Translations under genes and position numbers: made by a program | In this document: positions 34,701 to 44,135 of the stretch, in pieces | How the letters are laid out: each line of letters begins with the position of its first letter | How positions within the stretch are numbered: position 1 is the stretch's first letter | Assembly: GCA_030549495.1 (NCBI GenBank) | Contig: JAUIRK010000965.1 | Location: 186,001-250,000, forward strand | Source: Nectonema munidae | Taxonomy: Eukaryota > Nematomorpha > Nectonematoida > Nectonematidae | Length of the DNA: 64,000 nt | Direction of reading: 5' to 3' | Notes under the pieces: generated by a model | The model's input: only the letters and a program-made list of their open reading frames with translations | What the model was told of the DNA's origin: nothing | Database searches by the model: none

Positions 34701-37700
34701 CTAAATCCAAAGCATATATACTAAGAAACCGTTGTTTTATTCGGAGCAAATAGAATATATCGATCATTTAAAATAAATAAATCTAAAACTACATTTTTCA
34801 ACTTAAAAACGTACAATGTTCAAATTGAATTTTATTTAAGTCTGAAGAGAGAGAATTTGTCACGGTTATTATCAACTGAAAATTCTTAAGGGTATCGGTA
34901 AAAAAACTGTCTTCTTCAGAAGAAAATTATCTAGAAATATTAGAGGTAGAAAATATGTAGAATCAAATTAAATCTTTTAATTTTTAAAATGATTTATAAT
35001 ATAAGACAGTTTTCTTTTAGGTTTTAACTGTGTATTTTATTTATACTCGAAAACTTAGAATATCACGTTTAAATTGCTTTTTAAAATACTGACAGTGTAA
35101 GGTGGGAAAAAATAAATAAAATATAAACTTTTTATATTTATTTGGCATTGTATTATAATCTTATTAGTTCATAATGTATTATAATGCTATTAGTTCATAA
35201 TTTTAAAATCAGTCTTCAATTTTTAGTATATTTATAATAAATCAATCGTTAAATAAAAGTTAGTATAGGATTCTCATCAGAAAATGAATTTTTAACGAAA
35301 TAAAGTGTTTAACTAAATACCTGAGTTGTTTTGCCACTTCCAGTAGATCCTTGAATCAAGGTAACGGAGTTGCTATGAATCGTCATTAAAATTTCATCCC
35401 TATAATGAAAAACTGGGAGGGAGAGCTTATCATTATACATCTTAAATAGAATAAAAGCAGATGGGCATTTATAAAACAGAATTTAGCAATGTTTTAATCA
35501 GAAATAGCTTAGGAATGTAAAAGACACAACACCATAATGAAAAAAGTGGAAGTAAAACTTGATTAAAATCTTGAAAATTAGTGTTCAAATAAAAACACCC
35601 TAGATTTGAATGTGTTTGAAAAAAATGATAATGATAAGGCAGTATATTGCAGAATTCTAATATATATAATACAGTAGCGACAGGGCCGTATCAAGGGGAA
35701 GGGCAGTGGGCGGCAATTGCCCCGGGGCGCCATTTCATTGCCCAGTCAACAACCTTATGGAGTGGGGCTTGGGGATGTAAAAAAATTCCCCTTCCAAGGT
35801 TTCCACCAAGACAAATGAGGAAACTTCAAGATGTAAACTCCCAGGTTCTGTGTTGCACTAGCAGCAAGGACGCATATCCAGGGGCAAATTTAACCTTTGC
35901 CCTTCCCACACCTCCAATAATTTTCTAAAAGTACTCTATGTACTATGGGGCAAGCCCGCCTCCAAAGTCTGGCTCTTATGAGCATTGAGAAAGAAATTCT
36001 CGATTGTGTTGATTTTGACGAAGTCATCGATAATTTTGCTGCTGCTAAAACACCAAAAATGACCAGCTAATGGAGACGGTCTTCGACTCAGTCAGCATAT
36101 ATCTGAATTATGTGGCTTAATAAAAATGTGAGCATTTTTTTCTAAATCACTTTTTAAGCCAGAATGGGGTGGGGATGAGTGAGAAAAGAAAGAGCCCCAT
36201 TTAGGACCTTTGTCCTGGGGCGCCATGATCCCTTGATACGGCCCTGATCTGTGTAGAAAGTGATATAATTGTAATTTCGTTCTTTAATAGTGAAGAATAA
36301 GGTGATATTTAAAAGGTTTAAATATTAATAGCATCCCAAAAGCCATCGTTGCAATAAAAAAATTATACTTCATTCTCTATGCTAATAATAATATGCATCT
36401 TCGAACAAATTTTACGAAATGTGCTAAAAATAATTTTTAAATATTCTTAAAAAATACCAAGACACATATCAAAATAGAAGTGTATAAATAAAGATAAAAA
36501 CAATGGTCTATTGTAGTAATATATTTTTTATACACATTAAATAATTCTCATTATAAAAAAAGACACATTTGAGAAATGTATAATTGGGCGTTATATTTAA
36601 TAATTATTTTTCATATTTGGCAATAATAGTCATTTAAACTATTCTCAAAATTATATAAAAATAATGACATCAAGGGATAAAATTAAAAATATAATTTTAA
36701 AAGCTTTATTTTAATCTAAATAAATAAATGAGTTCTAACTTTTTTGTTTCACAAAGGATAAATCTATTAACTATGAATAAAAAGGTTTATGATATAAAAA
36801 TAAAGTAAGAAATAAACTTGTCTAGAATTTGGATCTTGTGAACATTGAGATGCTTGCTCTTTAAGTTGATAGCTTATTTGATTTAAAGTCATCTGAGAAG
36901 AATTGAATATTAAATCTTTTAAAAAAATAAATAAAATATTACGTTAGATAAAGGTCCTTCGTCAATGTTGAACGCAGTCCACGGATTCCAATTTTCTTGT
37001 GGTGGAGACCAATTTATACCGACTAGAAATATACACAAGTTAAAACTCCTAAAAAGTATTATAAAATTACTGAAGTTATCATCCTGAGAAGAAACACTTT
37101 TGATCTGAGGTTTTGTTTGACTGAAAAGAGTGACAAAAGAATCTTTGAGCTGTATTTAAGTTTTTTGGTAAAATTACACATTTATACAAGTTAGTAGTAC
37201 TTTCTTACAGGAGGCACAAAGGATGAACCAAACTTGTTCAAAAATTCGTCCAATTTTTGTTCTATTTCTTGAGAAACACAAACCTTGAATGGAGGCATCT
37301 ATAAAAAAGTTTGTAAAGTGAAGAATATATATAAGTTTGTAAAGTGAAGAAGCATGAAACTCAGGTGATTAAAAGGATATTAACCGATTTTGGGTTATTT
37401 TTCCTGTAGCATATGTTCCCAAAGTAAGGCAGAGGTTCCATGAAGTTACATTGAAAAACAGCATTTAATCATAAAAAATTGGGAAATATTTTTTACCATT
37501 TTAAAAGTCCTACAATGGATCGATGGTTAAAAAGGATTAATAAAGCAGCAACATCTAAAGAAGATACCGAAATAGGTGAACTTGCAACGGAACAACCTGC
37601 AACTACTAGTTCAAAAAACACGGAACAAGTTCCTTCTTCTTCTGAACAGCAGTATGAGTCAGACAAAATGAAAAGCAAGTATAATCTTCAGCATTTGTCA

Positions 37701-40700
37701 TATGGTTTTACTAGTATTGGCGATGAAGAAGCTCAAGGCGTCATTTGTACACGTTGTCACACAAGATTAGCTAACAGTTCGTTGGTACCAGCAAAGTTTC
37801 AAAGATACGTACACTATAAAGATAATGATAAATCTTTTTTTGAAAGGAAACTTGAAATTTTCAATAAAACTAGAAATGCAACTAAGAACAATGAAAATGC
37901 AACTAAAGAGTCATATAAAGCATCTTTCCATATTTCTCTTCGTGGAGAAGCACACACTATTGGTTTCGTGGGCATTTGATGAAACGTCTGCCCAAAAGGT
38001 TGAATCTATATCTCTACCCCATAATACAGTATCGCGGCGTATTGCTGATATTTCTGATGATATTGAAACCGAACTTATTTCACGATTGCATGCATGCGGT
38101 GCTTACGCGTTGCAAATGGATGAGTCTACAGATGTGACCGGACTTGCAAATCTACTTGTGTTTGTTAAGATATGGATTCAATAAAACAATTGGGAACAAT
38201 TTGCTTTTCTGTGAAAGTTTAAAGCTTCATACCACAGTAAAAGATATATTTGATTCTGTTGATAATTATATAACAAATCATGGTATTGGTTGGGATAAAT
38301 GCACTTCAGTGCACATTGATAAAGTGAAGGCTATACTGGGAAAATTATCTGGCGCTGTAACTAGAATAAAAAATGCTGCAAAAAACTGCAGCAGTAATCA
38401 TTGCATTCTTTACAGAAACGCATTAGTAACAAAAAAAATTCTGCTTCATTAAAGGTATTTTGGACAAAGTCGTGCAAATTATCAATTTTATTAAAGCTCG
38501 GCCGTTATAGTAATATGCGAAGACATGAGTAACCACCAAATTACTCTTCTTTTACATAAAGAAGTAAGGTCTAGTGAGAATGGGCGAATTGATAAAAGAA
38601 TTGCAGTTTTACTTTCTTGAACATAAATTTTATTTGTCTGACAGATTAAGAAATAATGTATAGTGTGCAAAACTAACTTATTTAGCAGATGTTTTTTCAA
38701 AGTTAAATGAAACATGCCTTTTTCTACATAGAAAGGAAACAAACATTTTTTGAACAAGATATGATATCTTTATCTCGTAAATTACGGTACTCGATTTCAG
38801 AAGTAGAACATGGTAATTTTGTTTGTTTTCCACTTCTCGCTAAATTTTTTCAAGAGTATGAAAAGGAATTAGACGAAGAGACTCTCCATGAAATTGAGGA
38901 TCATCTCAACAGCCTTACTGAGTATTTTCCAACAAAGAACATTATTGGGTACAAAAGCCATTCACAGTACCGAAAAAACAAAAGGATTTCTATCAGTGGA
39001 TTATGAGAAATTAATAGAAATTACATCCGATTCTCAGTCGGATGTTCTAAGTCTAGTGTAATCTTCTTGAAGAATATCCTGAAATATACAAACAGGCCAT
39101 GAAAATACTTCTGCCCTTTACAACATATTAGTGTGAATCAGGATTTTCAAGATATGTTAGAACGAAAACCAAGTATCGTAGCAAACTGGATGCCTCCCCA
39201 GATATGAGAATCCAGTTATCAAAATATGAGCTAAATTTCCAAAAGTCAAAAAAACAGATGCATTCATTTCATTAAAATTTGACGTCCAATTTACGGTAAG
39301 TGAGTGTTTCAAATGAAATATTTTATAAATAATGTAAGTGTGAACTAAAACGGGTTAACAGTAAATAAATTAAACATTAGGAACTTAAAGAACACTATAT
39401 TTACTATAACTTAAATATTTTACTATTCTGAATTGTTAATACGAATAGAACATTTAAAAAACTATTAGTATAACGAAGTTAACATATTATGAAAAAAAAT
39501 CTGTAAAATTTTAAGGAATTAATATAATACCACGACATGACTGAAATAATACCAATAAAACTTAAATATTTTACCAAAAACGTTGAATATTTAATTATTT
39601 CTAATAAAAAAATGTCCTTCTTTTAATCTTTCCCGTTCAAATGGGGAAAAATTTTTAAGATAAAATTTTATTTATATACGATTAATGAAGTCCGCATAAA
39701 AGAGAGCTGGCTGCATATATTAATGAATTAAAACACACACGTATTTTGTTATATTATACGCTATAATAAGGAAAAGTTTTGGTTATACAGTGAAGCATAA
39801 ACTCTAAAGTAAGAAATTTTAGAGAGAAGTTGAATTTCGAGAAATTAGAAAAGAATTGTAAAAAGAAACCTTCCATTTTTCTTTGACTTTTGGTCCAATG
39901 GGAGTCGCTTCAATCAATCGTAAATGAAAAAGCTGTCTAACAAGAGAAACAGCAACAGACCTACTCGATGCCACTTTGGATGAACCATGCTCTCTAGCTT
40001 TAACAACTATCAAAAACAAGATAAATTGAATGAATGAAATTAAAAAGGAGTTAAAATCATACTCTCATTAATTTCTTTGACATAAAAGCTAGCCTCTGCA
40101 ATAAAACTTCTAAATCAAAAAACAAACAAATTTAAAATAAGAAAATGACATACGTAAATAAAATCATGAACAAGAAGAGCACGCATAAATTCAAAATCCT
40201 CAATAAGAAAGCGCAATAAAGATGACTAATTTTATTATATAAAACTTGATAGGGTTTTATCATTTTTATGAAAAATATTTAAGAAAAAGGGAATCCAAAA
40301 AAAATGTACTGATTCAATATTTCCATAAAAAACTTTTCGCAGTAAGGATTTAAAAATCATTTGGTAATATTGCTGTATGTGATTCCTGATTGTTTGTTTC
40401 ATAGGATCAAGTTTCAACGAATTAAAAATGGAGGAGAGAGAAGTCATTTCTAAATAAATCTATTCTGCATGTGTATTCTTAGGTTTCACTCGTGAAAACG
40501 AACATATATTTGATCTATTATATTATTAAAGGTTAGAATCTCTATTACTTAACACATTCTTCAAGATGGCGTAGTTTGTTATAATCCATATCAATCCAAC
40601 TAAGCTTTTATTTTTTTATGTTCTCAAAATCGGAACATTGAATTTAAGTTTGTGAAAATCAATTTCTTGAATCCACTGAATTGATAAAAAGATCCTATTT

Positions 40701-43700
40701 CTCTTCAAAAGATAGCACACCAAAATTTTCCTTTTGATCGCGGTTCAAAAGAATCTCTCTCATCTTTAATTGATGGAAGAGGACATGACCTGTTCTGTTT
40801 GCCTATATTGTGTCACATGCTATAATATTTATTTAAAGTTCTAAAAATAGTATATTAGTATGAGTCAAAACAATATTGCCTACGTGCCTTCCTAAATATT
40901 TTCAAATTTCTTCCTTTCCAAAATATCTATCAAAGTTAAATTAAACGCGCCTGAACAAGAAAACAATAATAATTAAATTTGAAAAAAAGTGATAATATAA
41001 TTTTGTTTCAGTTTCACAATTCAAAATAGAAAATAAATTTCAGTCGAAATTAAAAAATTAAGGATAAAAATCAATTTACGTGTAAATGGGAGAACGAAAC
41101 GAATTTTGAAGAGCATTGAGCACTAAAAAATCAAAAACGCAATGTATCAATTCAAATTTTATTTTAAATATCACAAATTCACTAAAATGAAACACCTTAA
41201 ATCAAAAATTGGCATTTTTATAAAAAATATTTCTTTAATATTTTTTAATCAACAATTTGAATTAAAAAGTAAAAAGGAAATGCAAACAAATGATAAATGA
41301 GAATTGCAATGCCAATTCTGAATTTATTTCCCATCAAAAGGATTTTAGTGCTGTGATAAATTGAAATTGTGAGTAGTGCTTCAATGCTCTTCAATGATCT
41401 ACCCTTGTATTTTAAGCGAGTTACAAAGAAAATAGAAAAGATACCTATTATGATCTGGGCCAATAGTTGTAAAAGAAAATTTTAAATTAATCTTATTCTT
41501 TTGACAATATTCATTCAACTTGGCCTTGGAATTCTCAGTAGTCCAATTTCCATGAATTTGAGCATTCATATCAACTTCTTCTGCCTTAACACCAATTTAA
41601 TTTCAACAAATAAAATAGAATGTATTAAAAATCATACTTCATCAAGCTTTTTTTCTCGCTCAATTTCATCTCTATAACTTTGAGGAGGGCCAGAAGGATT
41701 TTGAACGAAGTTGTTTCGAAAGTCATCACCACCCATAGCTTAAAAGTATTCAAAAAGACTTGCATTTTTAGAAATTAACCCAAAAAAGCAACAAAATTTT
41801 GAGCTAGTCGCATAATTATTTTAAATAACTCCGATTTGAAAAATAAACAAGAATATATAGACTACAGATAGAGTGAAAAATATCATTGGCACCAAAAACG
41901 AAATTGAAATTAAAAAATTAATTAATGACACGTGTTTTGAAGTTTTTGTTGAATGCAACGATTATTGAAACATTCCATAATTATTTCGAATATACAAATA
42001 ATTTTTTACAGAATTAAGGAATAGAACAGTCGCTTTATCTTTTTTTCTTTACGTTAGCCACCAATTTTTGATACCGCTAACACGTAAGCCAGTACTGGCA
42101 TTTAAATCGCTAGGTAATTGCAAACTAAACTGGCAGCCACCCCGCAGTTTGCTTCAGGAGGGCATGACAACTTGCATGATTAAAAGAAACAAAATATCAA
42201 AGTGCGAATGAGTTCATAAAATGTATCCATGGACATCCATCATTTTGGTTAAGGTTAAGGAATGGTGAAAGACTGGGCGGTTTATCAAATGAAATAGAGA
42301 GGGGAAAATGCATATCCCTATAAATTATACCAATGAGCATTATATTTTTCGAAAAAAACATAAAATTCGAATTATATCTAAAGTTATTTTGCGATCTGAA
42401 GGAATCTTTGAGAAAGATAAAGCCATTGTTTTTCAAATATAACATTAAAAAAATCGTATAGTTTACCTCCAAAGTTCATGTTAGGGGCATAGGAAGCATT
42501 GCTGCCTGTAGAAGAATAATCTGAATTTTCGCTAAGATTTTCTCTCTAAACATAAATCAAAGGCATGACGATGTTAAGATAGAATATGATTGATAGGATG
42601 TAAATTTAAGGATGATAATTTAAAGCATGTTTAAAATATGCGCAAATGTAAGAGTAAATCTAGCAATTTTAGCTCATAGCAAGGAATGCTTGAAGTTGGA
42701 TTCGAATCCGGGAACATATAATCTTACGCCTACACTAGTTAAAAATGTTCCACATCGGTGGCTACCTAACTTTATGGAGACCAACCCCAAACCAAATCGA
42801 TTGTTTAAATCATAAAAATTTGCATTTAAAAAGAAAGGAGACGATTAGTTTTTAAAATTCTGGTCATTAAGGAATAAAAGTCTTTTTCAAATTAAGTTTA
42901 TTCTAAAGCTCAAATCAGATAAAATACATTTATTTAAAATTGGTGAGACAGATGCTCTTGAAAACCTTCAATCTTCACTCAAAAGTTATTACCTATATTT
43001 TTGCAATTTTTTTTACGATATTAAATAATAAATTTGTCGAATAATAATAATCAAAATAAAATCCTGTAATCAAAGAATCGAAAAATATTCTCAAAAAAAT
43101 CAAAAAATAATTATTATTTTCAAATATATTGTTGGCTCCCGTTACTTTTAGTTTCCTATATGTATGATTTGACAAAAATGGTTAGAGAGACTAAGTTTAT
43201 CTTTCTATTCTAAAAGTAATGGGAGCCAACGATATATTTGAAACGAATAAATATTTTTGATTTTTTAGAGAATATTTTTCGATTCTTTGATTACAGAATT
43301 TTATTTTGATTATTGGACAGATATGTTATTTATTATCGTGAAAATTTTTTTAAAAATATAAGTAATAACTTATCTAACATCCTGTCCCCGAATGAGGTAT
43401 ATCAAATCTTACATCTAGCAAAATATGAACTGACAGGTTAGAGATGAGCCATCGCAGTATACGGATTGGAGATGAACCATCGTAGTATACAGGTAATAAC
43501 GTATGTAGCATCGTCTCCTCGAATGAGGTATATCAAATATTACATCTAGCAAAATAGGTTAAGAAATAGACCGTAAAATTTAATTTTAAAATAAATGATC
43601 ATTACAAAAGCGTAAAGGTGAGTACAGTGAAAGAAAATAAAAAATCGTAAATAAAAAATGTGGGGTAAAACATTATTTAAAAACATAAGAAACGTATATT

Positions 43701-44049
43701 TATGTTATTTAAAAAAGTTTACCGGTAAAGAAGCAAGTTCACTCGCAGACATTTTTTCATTTCTAACCAAATATCTACAGAAATCACTAACTGCATTAAT
43801 TGTTGCTGCTTTTTTGTTTGTAGAGTTGCCAATTCCAGTGTAATTATAAGTTGAAAGTGAACACTTGAAAAATTAAACGAAATAAAAGTCATTCGTGATT
43901 AAATAGAAAAAACTATAAAAGTTTGAAAAACGTACTTCACAAGCAAACCTTTTTTTGTACTTTGAAGAAACTTCTCGATAGATGAAAGTCGGTTCAACTT
44001 TATTTTTCACACACCAATCATGAAAATAACTTTTAATATTTAATGCCAT
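21662..44049 (-). CDS. DHX9: DHX9 / maleless ATP-dependent RNA helicase, complete gene of 26 coding exons
   Basis: Exons (high to low): 43936-44049, 43723-43863, 42467-42545, 41638-41738, 41445-41584, 40063-40109, 39870-40006, 37209-37298, 37071-37104, 36943-37022, 36818-36892, 35321-35440, 34334-34547, 32617-32699, 32399-32555, 31139-31449, 28648-28762, 28500-28597, 27139-27365, 25771-26046, 25548-25715, 25310-25493, 24722-24895, 22143-22261, 21853-22091, 21662-21789. All have AG and GT edges, phases agree, and they sum to 3651 bases (1216 residues plus stop). The protein follows human DHX9 (1270 residues) throughout. DHX9 is a nuclear 3'-5' helicase acting on dsRNA, RNA:DNA hybrids and transcription complexes; the fly orthologue MLE remodels roX RNA in dosage compensation. 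Exon 9 is the least certain: acceptors at 37104 or 37120 are both possible. An AG just upstream of the ATG (TATTTTAG then TTTGAGAG) suggests an upstream non-coding exon. Confidence 0.96.
22583..22690. mobile_element. TTAA-flanked MITE, copy 1 (DHX9 intron 23)
   Basis: Flanked by TTAA at 22579-22582 and 22691-22694. The ends are CAGGTTATCGACCACAG and, on the other strand, CCCGTTATTCACCAG. The interior (GACTTTACAAAAATGTGAAT, ATCTTCTGCTTTATACTAGA) matches copy 2 at 26525-26643. The short length, TTAA duplication and inverted ends point to a piggyBac-type MITE. Confidence 0.8.
23150..24080. other. DHX9 intron 23, remaining sequence
   Basis: AT-rich with a small G-rich patch at 23278-23300 (GAGAGGAGGGGGAGGGGCGG). 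No exon is needed here, as exons 23 and 24 join in phase. Confidence 0.4.
24080..24099 (-). repeat. Isolated hAT terminal repeat
   Basis: On the minus strand it reads CAGTGGTTCCCAACCTTTTT, a typical hAT end. No partner end or matching 8-bp duplication was found nearby, so only one end survives or the other lies in a diverged stretch. Confidence 0.5.
25771..31449 (-). CDS. DHX9: DHX9 exons 16-20: RecA2 domain and start of HA2
   Basis: Residues 538-879. Exon 16 begins [13 protein letters not shown] and carries an acidic loop (EDEDEDD) found in the same place in human DHX9. Exons 17-18 give [13 protein letters not shown] and [18 protein letters not shown]. Exon 19 holds motif V ([20 protein letters not shown]) and motif VI ([17 protein letters not shown]). 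Exon 20 has [16 protein letters not shown] and [15 protein letters not shown], entering the winged-helix/HA2 part. Confidence 0.96.
26525..26643. mobile_element. TTAA-flanked MITE, copy 2 (DHX9 intron 19)
   Basis: Flanked by TTAA at 26521-26524 and 26644-26647. The ends are CGGTTATCGACCACAG and, on the other strand, CCCGTTATCGGCCAG. The interior is about nine-tenths like copy 1 with a small extra segment (CTTTTATAAATG). Both copies have the same orientation. Confidence 0.83.
27935..28085 (+). repeat. Dispersed repeat (second copy of 11930-12085)
   Basis: Same blocks and orientation as 11930-12085, here in DHX9 intron 18. Family unknown. Confidence 0.6.
29080..29690. other. GC-richer block of unknown origin in DHX9 intron 16
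   Basis: This block has clearly more G and C than the flanking intron (for example CGGAGCCACGTCGTCATGTG near 29420). The longest frame is 78 codons on the plus strand (29283-29519) and matches nothing I recognise. It could be a fragment of a transposon or a captured sequence. Confidence 0.4.
29694..30209. mobile_element. hAT-type non-autonomous element, 516 bp (DHX9 intron 16)
   Basis: The left end is CAGGGGTGCGAAGTCGG and the right end, on the minus strand, CAGGGCTGCGGAGTCGTAGG. Internal subterminal repeats of CCGACTCC/GACTCC type occur on both sides (29730-29780 and 30182-30200). The CAG-GGCTGCGGAGTCGG end is a familiar hAT MITE pattern. Flanking 8-mers do not match convincingly. Confidence 0.7.
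30386..30517 (+). repeat. tRNA-like SINE, copy 1 (DHX9 intron 16)
   Basis: Starts GGGGCGTGTATAAGATTTG, has a B box GGGTTCGATCC (30434-30444) and ends AAACACCCC. It aligns along its length with the copy at 55942-56068, sharing GGGGCGTG, the B box, TCATAGTTYGMCAYAAGCGG and the terminal MGCCCC. The A box region is decayed here. Confidence 0.7.
30530..31030. other. Second GC-richer block in DHX9 intron 16
   Basis: Like 29080-29690 in composition. On the minus strand a 72-codon frame (30790-31008) reads [20 protein letters not shown] and looks protein-like but is not recognised. DHX9 exons 16 and 17 splice in phase without it. Confidence 0.4.
31450..32398. other. DHX9 intron 15
   Basis: AT-rich intron with no recognised repeat or exon. 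Confidence 0.5.
32399..35440 (-). CDS. DHX9: DHX9 exons 12-15: helicase RecA1 domain
   Basis: Residues 347-537. Motif I is [10 protein letters not shown] (exon 12, Walker A), motif Ia [16 protein letters not shown] (exon 13), motif [10 protein letters not shown] (exon 14, the DEIH box) and motif III MSATMD (exon 15). Exon 13 continues [20 protein letters not shown], as in human GYSVRFESILPRPHASIMFC. All residues needed for ATP hydrolysis appear present. Confidence 0.96.
32700..34333. other. DHX9 intron 13
   Basis: A large AT-rich intron. A 70-codon minus frame at 33555-33767 looks protein-like ([19 protein letters not shown]) but has no known family. A TA microsatellite lies at 34277-34296. 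Confidence 0.5.
35691..36246. mobile_element. hAT deletion derivative retaining a transposase tail (DHX9 intron 11)
   Basis: The left end is CAGGGCCGTATCAAGG (35691) and the right end, on the minus strand, CAGGGCCGTATCAAGG (36246), identical over 16 bp. Subterminal GGGGCGCCAT occurs near both ends. The interior at about 35950-36070 encodes, on the plus strand, [20 protein letters not shown] followed by an AAAKTPK motif. That is the last part of a hAT transposase of the ZMYM-like group (pattern L..LSIE.E....DFD..I..FA..KARK). Flanking 8-mers do not match, so the duplication has decayed or the edge is off. Confidence 0.85.
36818..37298 (-). CDS. DHX9: DHX9 exons 8-11: linker with MTAD tryptophans
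   Basis: Residues 254-346. Exon 8 reads [20 protein letters not shown]. Exon 10 contains [20 protein letters not shown], matching human VVPWSPPQSNWNPWTSSNID. The three tryptophans there correspond to those in the human minimal transactivation domain, which contacts RNA polymerase II. Their retention suggests that this interaction is conserved. Exon 11 gives [15 protein letters not shown]. Confidence 0.9.
37440..39300 (+). pseudogene. hAT transposase relic, ZBED5/SCAND3-like (DHX9 intron 7, antisense)
   Basis: Starts at [20 protein letters not shown] (37515). Next come a BED-like zinc finger ([20 protein letters not shown], about 37740), a DDE core piece with [19 protein letters not shown] (38109, first catalytic D), [15 protein letters not shown] (38398), [17 protein letters not shown], and a hATC end around 39090-39275 ([16 protein letters not shown]). 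Frame changes and stops are several. It lies between DHX9 exons 7 and 8, in opposite orientation. Terminal repeats could not be identified. Confidence 0.85.
39870..42545 (-). CDS. DHX9: DHX9 exons 3-7: linker and second dsRNA-binding domain
   Basis: Residues 86-253. Exons 3 and 4 encode a low-complexity Ser/Asn/Gly linker ending EREKKLDE. Exons 5-7 encode the second domain: [41 protein letters not shown] and [20 protein letters not shown]. The human counterpart of the last is HGSNKKLAAQS; here the second lysine is valine, so the usual KK pair in the third RNA-contacting region is reduced to one lysine. Exon 6 is only 47 bases long. Confidence 0.93.
42690..42790 (-). repeat. Possible tRNA-derived SINE (DHX9 intron 2)
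   Basis: On the minus strand it begins GGTCTCCATAAAGTTAGGTAG (A-box-like TTAGGTAGCC) and about 60 bases on has CCCGGATTCGAATCC (B box, 42698-42712). The spacing fits a tRNA head. No anticodon arm can be drawn with confidence and no second copy was found here. Confidence 0.45.
42981..43371. repeat. Long inverted repeat (foldback), DHX9 intron 2
   Basis: The left arm 42981-43151 and right arm 43210-43371 are reverse complements at roughly nine positions in ten, with a 58-base spacer. Shared segments include TAATGGGAGCCAACGATATA (right arm) and the complement of TATTGTTGGCTCCCGTTACT (left arm), and GAATATTTTTCGATTCTTTG in exact form. The transcript would fold into a hairpin of about 160 bp. It could be a foldback transposon or two copies in opposite orientation. 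Confidence 0.9.
43372..43560 (+). repeat. Direct repeat pair next to the foldback, DHX9 intron 2
   Basis: CGAATGAGGTATATCAAATC at about 43389 recurs as CGAATGAGGTATATCAAATA at about 43521, each followed by TTACATCTAGCAAAAT. In between, GATGAGCCATCGCAGTATAC and GATGAACCATCGTAGTATAC form a smaller pair. These look like a short tandem duplication with period near 131 bp. Confidence 0.75.
43723..44049 (-). CDS. DHX9: DHX9 exons 1-2: first dsRNA-binding domain
   Basis: Residues 1-85. Exon 1 starts [20 protein letters not shown] (human MGDVKNFLYAWCGKRKMSP) and contains KYKKRFACE. Exon 2 has [16 protein letters not shown], the region that in the family lines the dsRNA minor groove; the two lysines of the NKK motif are kept. 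The start codon at 44049 aligns with the human start. The splice between the exons falls in the middle of the beta sheet, as in other animals. Confidence 0.95.
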
Positions 44050-44135
44050 CTCTCAAACTAAAATATTCATAAGGAATAAAATATGAGATTCCAAATTAAT
44101 TAATTAATCAAAAATTATTATTTATTGTCCTAGAG
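44050..44135 (-). promoter_or_regulatory. Short 5' flank of DHX9, bounded by a hAT insertion
   Basis: Only 86 bases separate the start codon from the hAT at 44136. On the minus strand the sequence just before the ATG has a possible 3' splice site (TATTTTAG), so part of this may be the end of a 5' intron. No TATA box or initiator can be assigned. Confidence 0.4.
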
